This document shows positions 37,801 through 49,800 of a stretch of 64,000 nt of DNA, one piece after another; within the stretch, counting starts at the first letter, position 1, and the number at the start of each line of letters is the position of its first letter. Origin of the DNA: Plazaster borealis (taxonomy: Eukaryota > Echinodermata > Asteroidea > Forcipulatida > Labidiasteridae); NCBI GenBank assembly GCA_021014325.1, contig CM037472.1:17035063-17099062 (forward strand), written 5' to 3'. The position numbers and the translations under genes were made by a program. A model generated the notes under the pieces. That model did no database searches, was not told the origin of the DNA, and saw only the letters and a list, made by a program, of their open reading frames with translations.

Positions 37801-40800
37801 AAGGCACTGAACACGTTTGGAAATTGTCAAAGACCAGTGTTCTCACTTGGTGTATCCCAACATAATATGCATAAAATAACAAGCCTGAGAAAATTTGGGC
37901 TTAATTGGTCATCGAAGTTGCAAGAAAATGATGAAAGAAAAAACACCCTTGTTGTACAAATTTGTGTGCTTTCAGATAGGAATAAAAACTTCTTGCAAGA
38001 AGTTTTTATTATTTTAGTGAGAAATTACCTCTTTCTCAAAAACTACGTTACTTGAGAGGGAGTCGTTTTCTACAATATTTTATACTATAAACAGCTCTCC
38101 GTTGCTTGTTACCAAGTAAGTTTTTATGCTAATATTTGTTTTGAGTAATTACCAAACGTGTACGATGCCTTAAAGGCTAAAGAGACTTAAAGGTAGATTA
38201 TATCAGTTGTTTTTTTAAAGGGTTACAATTTTTTTGTCCATCCTTTGGTTTTCCAATGAACACACCATGGAACCAATCTGTGAAAATTAGGTGGTACCGT
38301 TTTAGTTAAAACATGGAGCTGCAAACAAGGGGAAATTGTGCATGTTTTGACAGGGATTTTGTGCCGATGGTATACATTCTTGTCTCAGTTGCGGCAGTTG
38401 AAAAATAAGCAAAGGGTGTTTTTTGGAGTATAATGACAGTGTTAAAGATGAAATTATTTGTATTATAAGATTTAGATCATATGAATTTTGGAAATGATTA
38501 TTTGCCAATCCTGTACTTTGGCCCCAAGACTCTTGCTGTGATACACTGTGTGTGAAGGCATAATGACCATTAGAAGTAGCCATGCTTCTTGCCGGGGCTA
38601 ATCAGCAGTCAGAATGGTAAATACTAAATATGCCTGGGGCGAGTGGTGAATGAGACGTAACGAGGCCAGTTCTCATTCCAATCAGCACTATTTTTTCTCA
38701 AACAGTAATCTGAACGTAAGCTGTTCGCTGAATGTGCCATGCCAATACAGGGACCGGTTTTGTGACGCGGTGGTGTTGGCCTGAGTGGTTGCAAGAGTTC
38801 CCTTGCGTCTATACCAAAATAATTTACGCTGAAATCGGATATACTTAGATGAGTCACTTGCAATTATTCCAACGACTTGTTAATTTAGAATATGACCTTT
38901 TATTCATGCTTGCCGACATGTACAAGACTAAATTAATGTTAATTTGATTTACAGTGTTTTAGTTGCCTACCATAGTGTCTGTGGGACTGAACAGGTCTCT
39001 GCACTACAACCCAAGGCAGTATGTGTTAATGTTTCTTGCATTAGCATAGGCCCCCAGACAGTTTCAACATATACCAGTATAAACAACTATGTTTTAATGT
39101 TTATAAGCTGGTTCGCAAACGATAGAAACTAATGATGTTTTTAATGACGTAGACTTGATATAAATTTGTAATTTCAAAATGTTTGTTTCCCAAAATATTG
39201 TTGTTGGTGTTGTTCAGATAGATTTTTCTACTGGACTTCTTTATACATATTTGCCTTTACCGTTCCCAAACATGAGTAAAATATATTTATTTAAACTGTT
39301 AATATGATGATTATACAAACTTACTTCGGAAATCTGGGGGGGGGGGTAAACAAGACGGGTGTGGCTCATTTACGATTTAAATTTTGATTATGGATATCGT
39401 TAGAAAACTCTTTCCAGATTCAGTTAAAGGAACGTTACAGATCTGGTTATTAACATTTTCTTTAAGATCACAGATTTACATCAAACTTACACGGTCTAAT
39501 TATGATGATAGTAGAAAACATCCCCAGAAATATTTTTGTCTGAAATGACATATTTGATGAGAAATAATTAAAAGTAATTTCCGACTGGAGTTTATCGCTC
39601 ATGAGCGTTTTATTCATGCATTGTATAACACATGCAAATGTGTAATCGGTTTTTCACTATTTTCTCGTGACCCAGATGGCCGATCGATCTCAAACTTCTA
39701 CAGGTTTGTCAGTTTATGTATATGTTGGATTATATAAAGTGCTTAACTGTTTTGTTAGCAAAAAACAATTCTGTAATGTTCCTTTAATCTTTCTGTGAGA
39801 GTGCATGAAATATTTACCGTAGGTCTATTATACTAAAACACTTTAAAATGGTTGTTGTGAAGCATTGGAGACGCCCTCTTCCTGCTGGTCTATGTTGAGC
39901 TGCTGTTGACATGGTGGATGCAATGCATAGGCTGCTGTGAATGGTGTGTACAGCCAACATGCGCTGCTGTGGTTGTTGCATGTTGCCATCCAGTACAGCC
40001 AACAGTTCGCTGTTGTTATTGCTGTTGCTGCTATGCTGCTTATGGGAGTTCTGCAGCTGTGGACGCTCTGTTAAGTACTGATAAATGCAAATCAACTCCA
40101 ACTGTTAATGGAGGTGCTGCTGCATATGCCTTACATTAATGGTACCTGTACGTCGTGCAGCCAATACAAGACTTCACAGTCAAACGCTTCTCCCAATATA
40201 GCTGCTGATGCTGCTGATACTGCTGATCGATGCTAATGTTGCTGACAATTTTTGGTTGATCGTACACACTCTTTCCTTTAAGAACCAGTGCCGTGTCAAG
40301 TGGCTAAGAGCACCTGACTCAAGCTCTGGTGTTTCTGATCAGCGGAGTGTGGGTTTGAGCCCAATCTTGTGTCCTTGAGCAAGGTACTTTACCATAATTG
40401 CTTTGTCCTTCGGATGTGACCTTATAAGCCGTAGGTCCCGTGTCCTAGGATTGGTAGTGCATGTAAAAGAACCCAGAACACTTATTGTGCAAGAAAGAGT
40501 AGAGGTTAACCCAGGTGTTTCTGGTTTCACACAAGCACCCTTGTTTACAGGTTTCATCAGGCTTGCGAGCTACAGTGATTAAGTTCACTGATGCGGAATC
40601 CTTTGTTTCATGACCAAAAAATAGTTAATAATAATAATAATAATAACAACAACCTTCCTCTCGCATAATCTTGTGCCATCCATCCAGTCAACCTGTCAAC
40701 GCCTTCTCCATTCAGATTACAAGCTGACAACAGAGTGTAAGAAAACATATAGCTCACAGACCTTCGTCATCAAGACCTCCGTGACCAGCAAATTGGTCTG

Positions 40801-43800
40801 AATAAGCCTCCAAAATCTCCAGGAAAGCTATCAGTTACCAACCGTGAGAATCGTCTGATGGGTTGAATCATGGTATAATAGAAGGAAGGTCGGCCTCAGT
40901 GATTCTCGGCTGTGTCGTGGTGACCTCCAAGTGGTTGACATTGATAACACTGAGGTGTACATTGACAATCAGTTTGACCGTGACAATCTCTCCGTGGAGG
41001 GTCAGTTTCTCTCGTTAAATCTGCAAAGTGTCAAGTATTTTGTTCGGACGATTCACCTGGGAACTGTGTGCTGAAGAAGAAAAAAAATCATCAATAATTC
41101 CCAGGCTAGTGGGAAATGACCTGTTGGGAATAAACAGCGGCGAAGCATTGTGTTGGAGAAAGACATTTCTTGTAATCACTTTTTGTTCCCTTAATTTATT
41201 TGCACTCCAAAAAAATCTCCTTCAAATCTCTTGAATGAAACGCAGTGTTCGACAATGAACGCTGGCTTATGCATACTTATTTCATGAGGATCAGGTGTTG
41301 TTATGAGCAGTTTTCTGTATGTTGCTGGAATAGTTTCAGTCATTTATAAATGTCATGTGCATTTTTTTATTTATGTTTTCTCCAAACCAGCTTATCGGGG
41401 GTGAGTTTGCTGAAATTGGCATTATAAAGACTATCTCTTTGTAATGCCGTTTGATTTAAATCAATGCATTATGAAGCTTTATACAGTAAAGATATACAGT
41501 AAAGGATGACAAAATGAGCCAGCGTTTATACCTTCACTCGCCTTTGGAAGGGCAAAACAGTTTTCTATATTAAACGGCAACTGTTGAGAAACTCTACCAA
41601 ACCATTTCAAGGGCCACCGGGCTGATGGGGGGAGGCAATTGCAGAGGCCTTATTGTAGAGGCCTTATTCTCAAATATGGGGTGTCAAGACATGGCAAAGA
41701 AAATAGGTTGCTATACTTGTGTGAACAAAAAATACCACTGAAGTATGTTTGGACAAATACAGGGGGGAAAACAATTTTCTTGACCTAATTCAAAGAGTTA
41801 ATAATGTTTTAAGTACCAAACAATATCCTTACTTTTTCTTTCAAAATAGATCGCGTACCAGTATATTTTGTTGCCAATTTTCGTTTTATGATCATAGGCT
41901 TTCTGGGCATCCTGCATTTTATTTTCTAGAATTTACGCTTGAGTGAGTCAATCTAATTAATTGTATGTGCTTTATGGCTACCAAATATAGCATTTTGGAA
42001 AATTGCATACATGTAATTACCCTAGTTTATCAAATTTAAAATTTGTATTGGGAAGGTGAATGACTTCATGACATGCAGTGTGTTCAGAAGGGGCAATTAT
42101 TATCAAAACAACAAAGGCTTAACTTACACCAAAGGAAACAGGACTATATATTTTCGTCTGGATTGGTTGTTTCTGTTATATTCGAAATTGCATCACATTT
42201 AACTGCCTCTTCACCTGTACGGATTTTTTTGACATCCCATTTCCCTAGCCCTAAGTGACTTATTATAAGCCCTATTCCCACGACAGCAATTTAGCAACGG
42301 TCTTCTTAGCATGGTTGCAAAATTTTACAGAACGCACCTTGTGTGAAAGGACAACAATGTTTAGACTGTCCCATTATAAAGGACGGCAAATTTGATAAGA
42401 TTTCACTAGGGACCTTGGACAGTACAAAACATTGTTTTCACTTGAAGTGCACTTTTGCAAAATTTCACAACCATAGCTCAAATTAAGCAAGGGACCGCTG
42501 CTAAACTGCTGTCGTGTGAAAAGGGCTCTACTCCCAGCCCACCCTTTACTCACCCGACTCCTTACCCAACCCACCCCATCCCCCACCCCCCAGCCCAGGC
42601 CTCCTACCTTAGAACTATACCACGCCCAATATGGGGCAGAGGGTATCCCCCCCCCCCAATGTTCCCATACTTGAACGCACTGTTTCCTCTTATACAGTAC
42701 CCCCCCCCCCTAAAATCCTCTGAAGAATTCCTAGATTCTAAGCACACAATGAAGACACAATAGAAGGGGTACCACCATGCCCCATATCAAGCACCAAATG
42801 CTTAGAACAGCAAGCCACTGAGTTACAATTTGGACATACAGAATGAGTTTCGTTTTATCCCGTGTGCACAATGTGTCAAGCTTGGGGTTATTAATGGTTA
42901 GCAGTAGTGGTAGTGTGACCGTACCTGATGGAACGGTTTGAGGGTGAATGAACCACAGAGTGTTGTCACATTGTGGACTCCCGGATCCCCAGGGTTATGA
43001 TTTGATAAATCAAGTTGTACGCTTGTCTCAGTGTTCTTGTATAGTTATTGAAGTGGAATCAATTGTCTTCTGATCATTTTCTTAAGACACTTTGCTCTGG
43101 CTTGACATTCACCCACACAAATCAATTGTCTCGGCCACTCTCACTAGACGGGCTTTGTCAGTAGAATTAACAATTTCTTGTGTTTGTGTCTATTCCCAGC
43201 CAGGCAAACACAATTACATCCTTAAAAAATGAATCACTATAGTTTCATAACAACAATTATCCGTCAGTGCAGTTGTTTCTGTTCCGTCCAAACAGCTTTT
43301 CATATCTTTTTGATGAAGGTCCCACTCTTGTCTTTGTCAAAACGATAACATATTTATCTGTTGTCAGGATATACTCTTTTTTTGTTTTACATCTCGCCGG
43401 GGCTGATGTCTTAAAAACCATTATCCTATACACCGACCTTGGTGTGTCGTTGCACCTGCTACTGCATTGTCCTTTTTGAAAAAGCAACTTATAAATTATG
43501 AATTTTAATCGCTGATTCGGATGATTGTTTCCACACTGTTCATTTCGGACTTGTCGGGACCCTTCTGTTATGTCACCAATAGCTTTGACTTTCTGTTTTG
43601 GAATTTGTGAGATTTGCGTGTAATGTCAGTGTCAGGGACTACACTACAATTTCGGGTGTTATGGCAACTGCGAGAGGTTATCTCTGTGGATGAAACAATT
43701 TGTTCCCTCCCTTTTCAGTTGCAGTATAGGAAAAGCCTGATATGGGAATTAGAAAGGGCAGCAATACATATATTTGGTTTATATTTGTTTTATTGTCTGT

Positions 43801-46800
43801 TACCTTTTCAAGAGGAAGTAAATATCATAAAGGTTTCTAGAGATATATAAACCTTTTTTCAAGATGTCCATTATGTTATCACTAAACCATGTTTGGAGTG
43901 CAACTTAATTTCGGAATTAAACACTCCATTTTCTTCCATTTCATTAAGTTGTTCTTTGTTGGTTTGTCCAGTTGTTTCCCCTTGGTTGATTTACTCCCCA
44001 TGCCTGCATGCTCCTCTTCTATTCATTCATTGTTTGCTCATCCAGTTGCCCTCCCGATCATGTTCTGTTAGTTGTTTTTGTATAATTATTGTGTGACTTT
44101 TGCTTGAATAATTATTGTGTTCATTATTATTTTAATTGGTTCGTTGTGTTATCGTTTCACTTTTGCCATGCTTTTTGATGTACTTGTATTTGTTGAGGTC
44201 AAATAAATAATAACAATAATAATAATTTCCCTTCTGTGTGGAATAGCTTACCCCTACCCGTAGGAGGAAAACACTAATGACTCCCATGAGTATAAATCGG
44301 TAATCCACAAAGATATTCTACCTGATGAGTTTGCTGTCATTTTGTTTCCTTCCCTGATGCGATTCTGATTCATTTCTGGATTCTGGTTTAACTGATTGTG
44401 TGCAGTATTTTTAACTGTATATGCTTTTGCTTACTTGTAATATGGGGACGGGTTATTGGTGGTCGGGTTTTGGCTGGTGACTTTTCACTAGGGTGCCTTC
44501 AATCATCTTAGTAATTTTGCTGATTGTGATTTTTTAATGAATTGTTAATGAAATGTCTATATATTTGTTATTGTTTTATAGTTAATTTCTACATGGTATG
44601 ATTGTCCCTTTCCTAATGTTGTGCCGTGTAGGTTTTTGTCGTCTGGATCGCCTTTATATAGTTATTTGTTTCGCTTTTTGGATATCCTTAGCCTTGTTTC
44701 CTGTAGTATATATTTTAGGTTCTCTGTAGGCCATGTAATATATTTGTGCTGCCTGGAAATAAACAAAGAGATAAATTGATGTTAAACAATTTAGTGAAAA
44801 ACATAATACTTTATGATAACCAGTGAATATAGGCTTACTTTTGTGCATTGTGACAAAATTATATATGAAAAATTCACCTAAAACAAAAGCTGCTCAGTTT
44901 AACTTTAAAGGTAAATGTTGGGTTGTGTTAAAATGTTTAATACTCTAGGAAGTGGTCGTCGTATCCATACCTCAACCCCAGGGCGGACATGATGCATACA
45001 TAAATGCAACCTATACACTTCAGATGTAATTATGTTTTTCAATCAACAGCCAGTCGCTCAGCTCATTCCATTATTCTGTTATCTCAATGAGCAACATTGG
45101 AGGATTTACACAATACAGGATGACATTAATTGAGCCATTTGTGGTCCCGCCAATTATCAAATTAACAAGAGTATTGATTTTTGTTATTCCTTCCCCTTCA
45201 TCTGTGTCTGTTTCCCCTCTTCGGAATTCCTGTATAGCTCCTCATAATGCACTTCTTGTGATGTGTTTGATATGCAGGACGTTGATGAGGTAACAGTGAA
45301 TTATCCATCCATGCTGGAGCTAATCCAGGACCTGAAGGGCATGGGAGAGAGCAACGCATCATGGGCACGTAAGAGCTTGCTACGCCGGGATACCCTCGCT
45401 GCAGCTGCTGCCATTTACAAAGGTGATGTCATTTCTCCTTGAGGGGGGCCCGCAACGATAACTCGAAAGTTGTCTGCGAAAGGGATACACGTATAATATG
45501 CACATCCCGTGGGTTATATATTCTGGAGCTCATGCGGCATCGGGGAATCCGACAGGACGGGTTGTCACCTCGAGAACAGCTCCATCCAGCCGTGTTTCCT
45601 GAATCTTGCTGGTTTCACGGGGGCTGGAACGTGCGATGGGTGTAGAAAGGAATACACTGACATATCTGGCTCGTTTCTAATAAAAGGTGTTGTCAGTTTC
45701 GATGTATTCAGATGCTGTACAATATTGTACCCATCTCAATGATGAAATGAATATGTTCTAGAGTAATCGAGTGAAGTGTTAAACTTACATCGGGGATGTG
45801 ATGTTGCAGTTTGACACTAAAAATCTAAGAATTTACTTTAAAGGGTGCAGTGTACAACATTGGTAAGGTTGAAAATCAAAATGTTCACAGATTTGCACAT
45901 AACTTACATGGTATAAAGATGGTCATGGTGGAAAAACTTCCCTTGAAATAGATTTGCTTGAAATGCTACAGTTTTTAGGAAATGAGGGAAATAATTAGTC
46001 TTTATCACTGGTGATAAAATCCGATGTTTGAAAACAGTGAACATATATAATGGGGTTTTTCACTGTTTTTGTCATGACTCCGAAAGATCGATTTAGCTTA
46101 AACTTTCACAGGTTTGTTATTTCATGTATATGGTGGGTCACATCAAGTGTGGATACTGGTCTTTGACAATTACCAATGTTGTACATTCGCTCTAAAAAGA
46201 AGCACTATATGTAAGCAAATTTTGTATGAAAGCTTGACCATCTTTATGTAGTTATCCGATTTGCAATGAGTTTCACAGTGCTTAACACACATCAGTGTAT
46301 GGAGAAAACACAAATCGTATTCTTCATCTCCGATGCAAATTTAACATCTATTAAAATCGTTGCGGTCCCAGCTGCTAAAATATAGGATTTAAACTGCCTC
46401 TAGCTACCGTCCAAGCTCTAGTGGTGAGACATCCACCCTAGAATGGCAAAGGTTGTGGGGTTTTTTTCACAGGACTCTGGGTATACGCGAGTGTACAGTG
46501 CTTAATACATGGGTAAAACACCAATAATAATTAAGTTTGAAGGCTTCACAAAATACCTTCTCAATATTTATTCTGCAACGACAACTGCCTGCGTCAACCA
46601 TTAGCGAAATTCCACGGCGCTACAAGGGTGGTACCACTTATTCAGATAACAAGATAATTTATGTTTCAAAGTTGACTTATTTTAAGCAACCAGTCGACTT
46701 GTCTTGATAATATATCTCGCCATGTGATTTATTTTATGGAACAAGTCGACTTGTCTCGGTAATATATCTCGCCAAGTGATTTATTTGATGGAACAAGTCG

Positions 46801-49800
46801 ACTTGTCTTGATAATTTATTTCGCCAAGACGACTTATTTTATAGAACAAGTCGACTTGTCTTGATAATTTATTTCGCCAAGACAACTTATTTAATAGATC
46901 AAGTTGACTTGTCATCATGATGACTTACCCGGTACTGAAACTAAGAAGTCGACTTACAATCTCTTATTCAGTGAGACATGTTATGAGGACAAGTCGACAT
47001 TTAAACTTCATTAGGTCGACTTGGCGAGTTGAATTACCTCGTTAAATCTGGATAAGTCGTATGGAACTCCTGGGGCTCCGTATAGACTTCACGACTTTTT
47101 TCTTCTTTTCATTATGCCGTTAATTAAGCGGAAACTTATGCAAGTGCCAACTACCCTTAAAATTTGTTATTTTGAAGAGCCCTTATCTTGGTGACAATGA
47201 TATGACGGGCTCAACTATTAGAGAGTTTATCTAATGTCCACAGTCATACAAGAATTTCACCTTTTTATCAACTGATTCTACAGACGATGTTAACACGATT
47301 TACCGGGACCCTGCAAAACTGTTTCCGTCATCTCTCTTTTTCATGCTGGTATCTTCACTCCCAGCATGTGTGCAAATACATCGTGCCGTTTGTGGTGTTC
47401 ATGTCCACATGTTTCAGTCATTTTTAAGTGTTGTATCTCTATGGTCTGAAGTCTGTTAAATGTGCTCCGCTTATTCAGATACAATGCCTACACTTTTTTT
47501 TTTGAAAATCGGTGGATTGGAAAGAGCCTTCTCTAACAGTTAACATGGAGAAGTTTTCTCGATGCAATGTCAGTTGGGGACCTCGGAATCGATTGAAGTA
47601 TGTTTCAGTCTTATGTTACTCTATCCTGAAGTCATAAGAAGTAAACCGCCACATTGGTCATGTTTCCCCCATCGTGGATAAAGCTTGGCAGTTTGATGGG
47701 ATGGGATGACGAGTTTGTAACTCAAACACTGAATCTAAATTAGACTTCATGCCGAGACAGGCTCGACTGTTGGCAATGTGTTAGGGGGCGTGTTTCACAC
47801 AGATCTATGCCTATATATATGGTTATTATGTTTGCGTGTGTTGTAGTTACAGGTCAGATGTTCTCGAAACTTTGTCCTTACATCAAGCAATGATGGAATG
47901 GTGTGTCTGTTAGTTTGGGCAGTTGCATAAGCACAAATTATTGCTTTGAGATAACCCATGCAGTAAAAATAAAATCATTTAAAATTGTCCTCGAATAGGC
48001 CGCGCACAAACCCTTAAAGTCAATTGCACATTGGTCATGGTTTTTCCCCCGTCACAAGTTTTATACGGGTTTAAACTCACATCACGATGGTGATTCACAT
48101 TTTTGTGTGTTAAAAATCATTGGTAAAAGATGCCAAGATGACCCCGATTCTGTATGACGGACACACAGTGTATGAACTAGCGTCTACCCTTAATGGATTC
48201 ACATAACAGTCACACATGTTCGTTCATAGAAATTGTTGCACCTTTTTATGCTAGTACCGTACTTGAAATGAAAATTCCTAAATGGTGTCCTGCCTCCTTT
48301 TTCAAGTGAAGTGTCAACTCACCTTCTCATCACTTGCATGCAGCCCAGTTCGTATGCAACCAGCTTTGACCAGAGTTGTGATTCATGTTTAATGAGGCAT
48401 CAATTTTGTTTTACCAAGGCTTGAATGATTTATACGATAGTCGGTTCGGTTTCCAAGTTTGTCATCTTTTTCAATATGGAGTCAGTGGACTTGCACTGTG
48501 TGGCCAGCAGGTGTGAATATGACCGGGAAATCATACAGAGGGGAAAGCAAAGCTCCCAGCAGTTATGGAACTTGATCGAAGACTACTCTACTCATTATCA
48601 ACACTTAAACTGCTATCCCAACAATCCTTGCAAGGTTTCTACGTTACAGAGAAGAGCTTAATCTAAAGCTGCCCCAACACTTTCCCCTACGCTTTCCACA
48701 CTTGAGGGGAAATTTTCCCGTCATCACGACATCTGATGTGCGAGATAACTTTATCGTATCTCCTGGGTTTTTTTGCGAGGGTGGGAAAGAACTAACACAA
48801 AACAAAGAGGGGCTTTCATAAATCACCCGTTCCGGGAATGATAATTTGCAATTTCAGCAGGAAAAACCTCTGGTATCCAGGAAGATACCTATGTGGTTAC
48901 GAGATGTATCTCCAAGTTCCGCATCCGTTTCAACAACCTTCTGCCCTGTTGATCTTGAAGGATAATGGATGGAGCGTTACTTCTAGCCAGACAACCTGTC
49001 CCATCTGATGAGCAACTGTGGACATTTGGACCCGTACTCTCATCACCCGAACATCATTTATTCTCCCGGTCCTGACATGTTGCCGGCCTGAATGCTTGCT
49101 TGATGAAGAACCAGGGGCTGGTCTAATTACTTTGTCAGACACGGTTTTAACTCCATTTGTTTGTCCTCAAGCTGATGACATCTTGTAATTAGGGGTACTT
49201 TAAGTAAATCATCTCATTAGACATTCTACAGGGACGATTTATTAAATACGTGGCACAGGGTTGGTTTTTTATGACCAGTGGCCAAATACCTGTCTGCGTA
49301 AGTTGTTGTAAATTGGGGAATGGATACAATGTGAAGGAAAAATTAATGTCCGTTGTATGGCAACGTTAAGATATTGTATTACGCACATATTTCTTCTCAT
49401 GCTCTGCATGCAGTGTGATTCACAGCATGCATGGTATCTCCTTCTTTGTCTCTAAAATATCTTGTGAATGACAATAACATCAGTATTTAACTACATTGTT
49501 GATTCAAACAACAACACTCTCAACAAAAGAAAAGTTAAATTGAAAGGTATATAATACAATTGACCGTAATACTGCAGTCGGGGTTTGCATTAGCTGAAAG
49601 GTCATAATACGAAGTAGGCCTACAGTCTAACCTTGTGGTTTGAGTCATGGAATTCAATATACATGCGCAAAATGGGAAACTAACTCTTCCTTATTCTTGA
49701 CACGAAAGATTAAGAGTCATTGTAGGGTTGTAGTTTAGCTCAGTCATGTCATCAACATAGATTCAATTACACACATTTTCTGGCATGATTTGTTTCTCTT

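Larger units (their letters stand above)
26647..45277 (+). other. NDUFAF5 intron, 18.6 kb
   Basis: This is a GTAAGT...GCAG intron between phase-0 exons. It contains SINEs, TTAA-type elements, a minisatellite-bearing MITE (33908-34379), a G-run-rich tract (36683-36802) and a CTG-rich tract (39895-40250). No convincing second gene is nested in it. 29650-30600, 30900-32800, 34650-36500 and 41100-45250 contain only short ORFs without recognisable similarity, plus pyrimidine-rich and homopolymer runs such as 42530-42720. Confidence 0.8.

Noticed and set aside
46680..46940. CRISPR array (regular repeats)
   Set aside because: Units are contiguous 52 bp tandem repeats without unique spacers, in a eukaryotic intron with no cas genes. 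The same reasoning excludes 12443-13095 and 57447-58055.
48425..48661. 78-residue + ORF with a fairly protein-like composition
   Set aside because: No motif recognised, no family match to NDUFAF5 and no clear splice context; kept only as a note.
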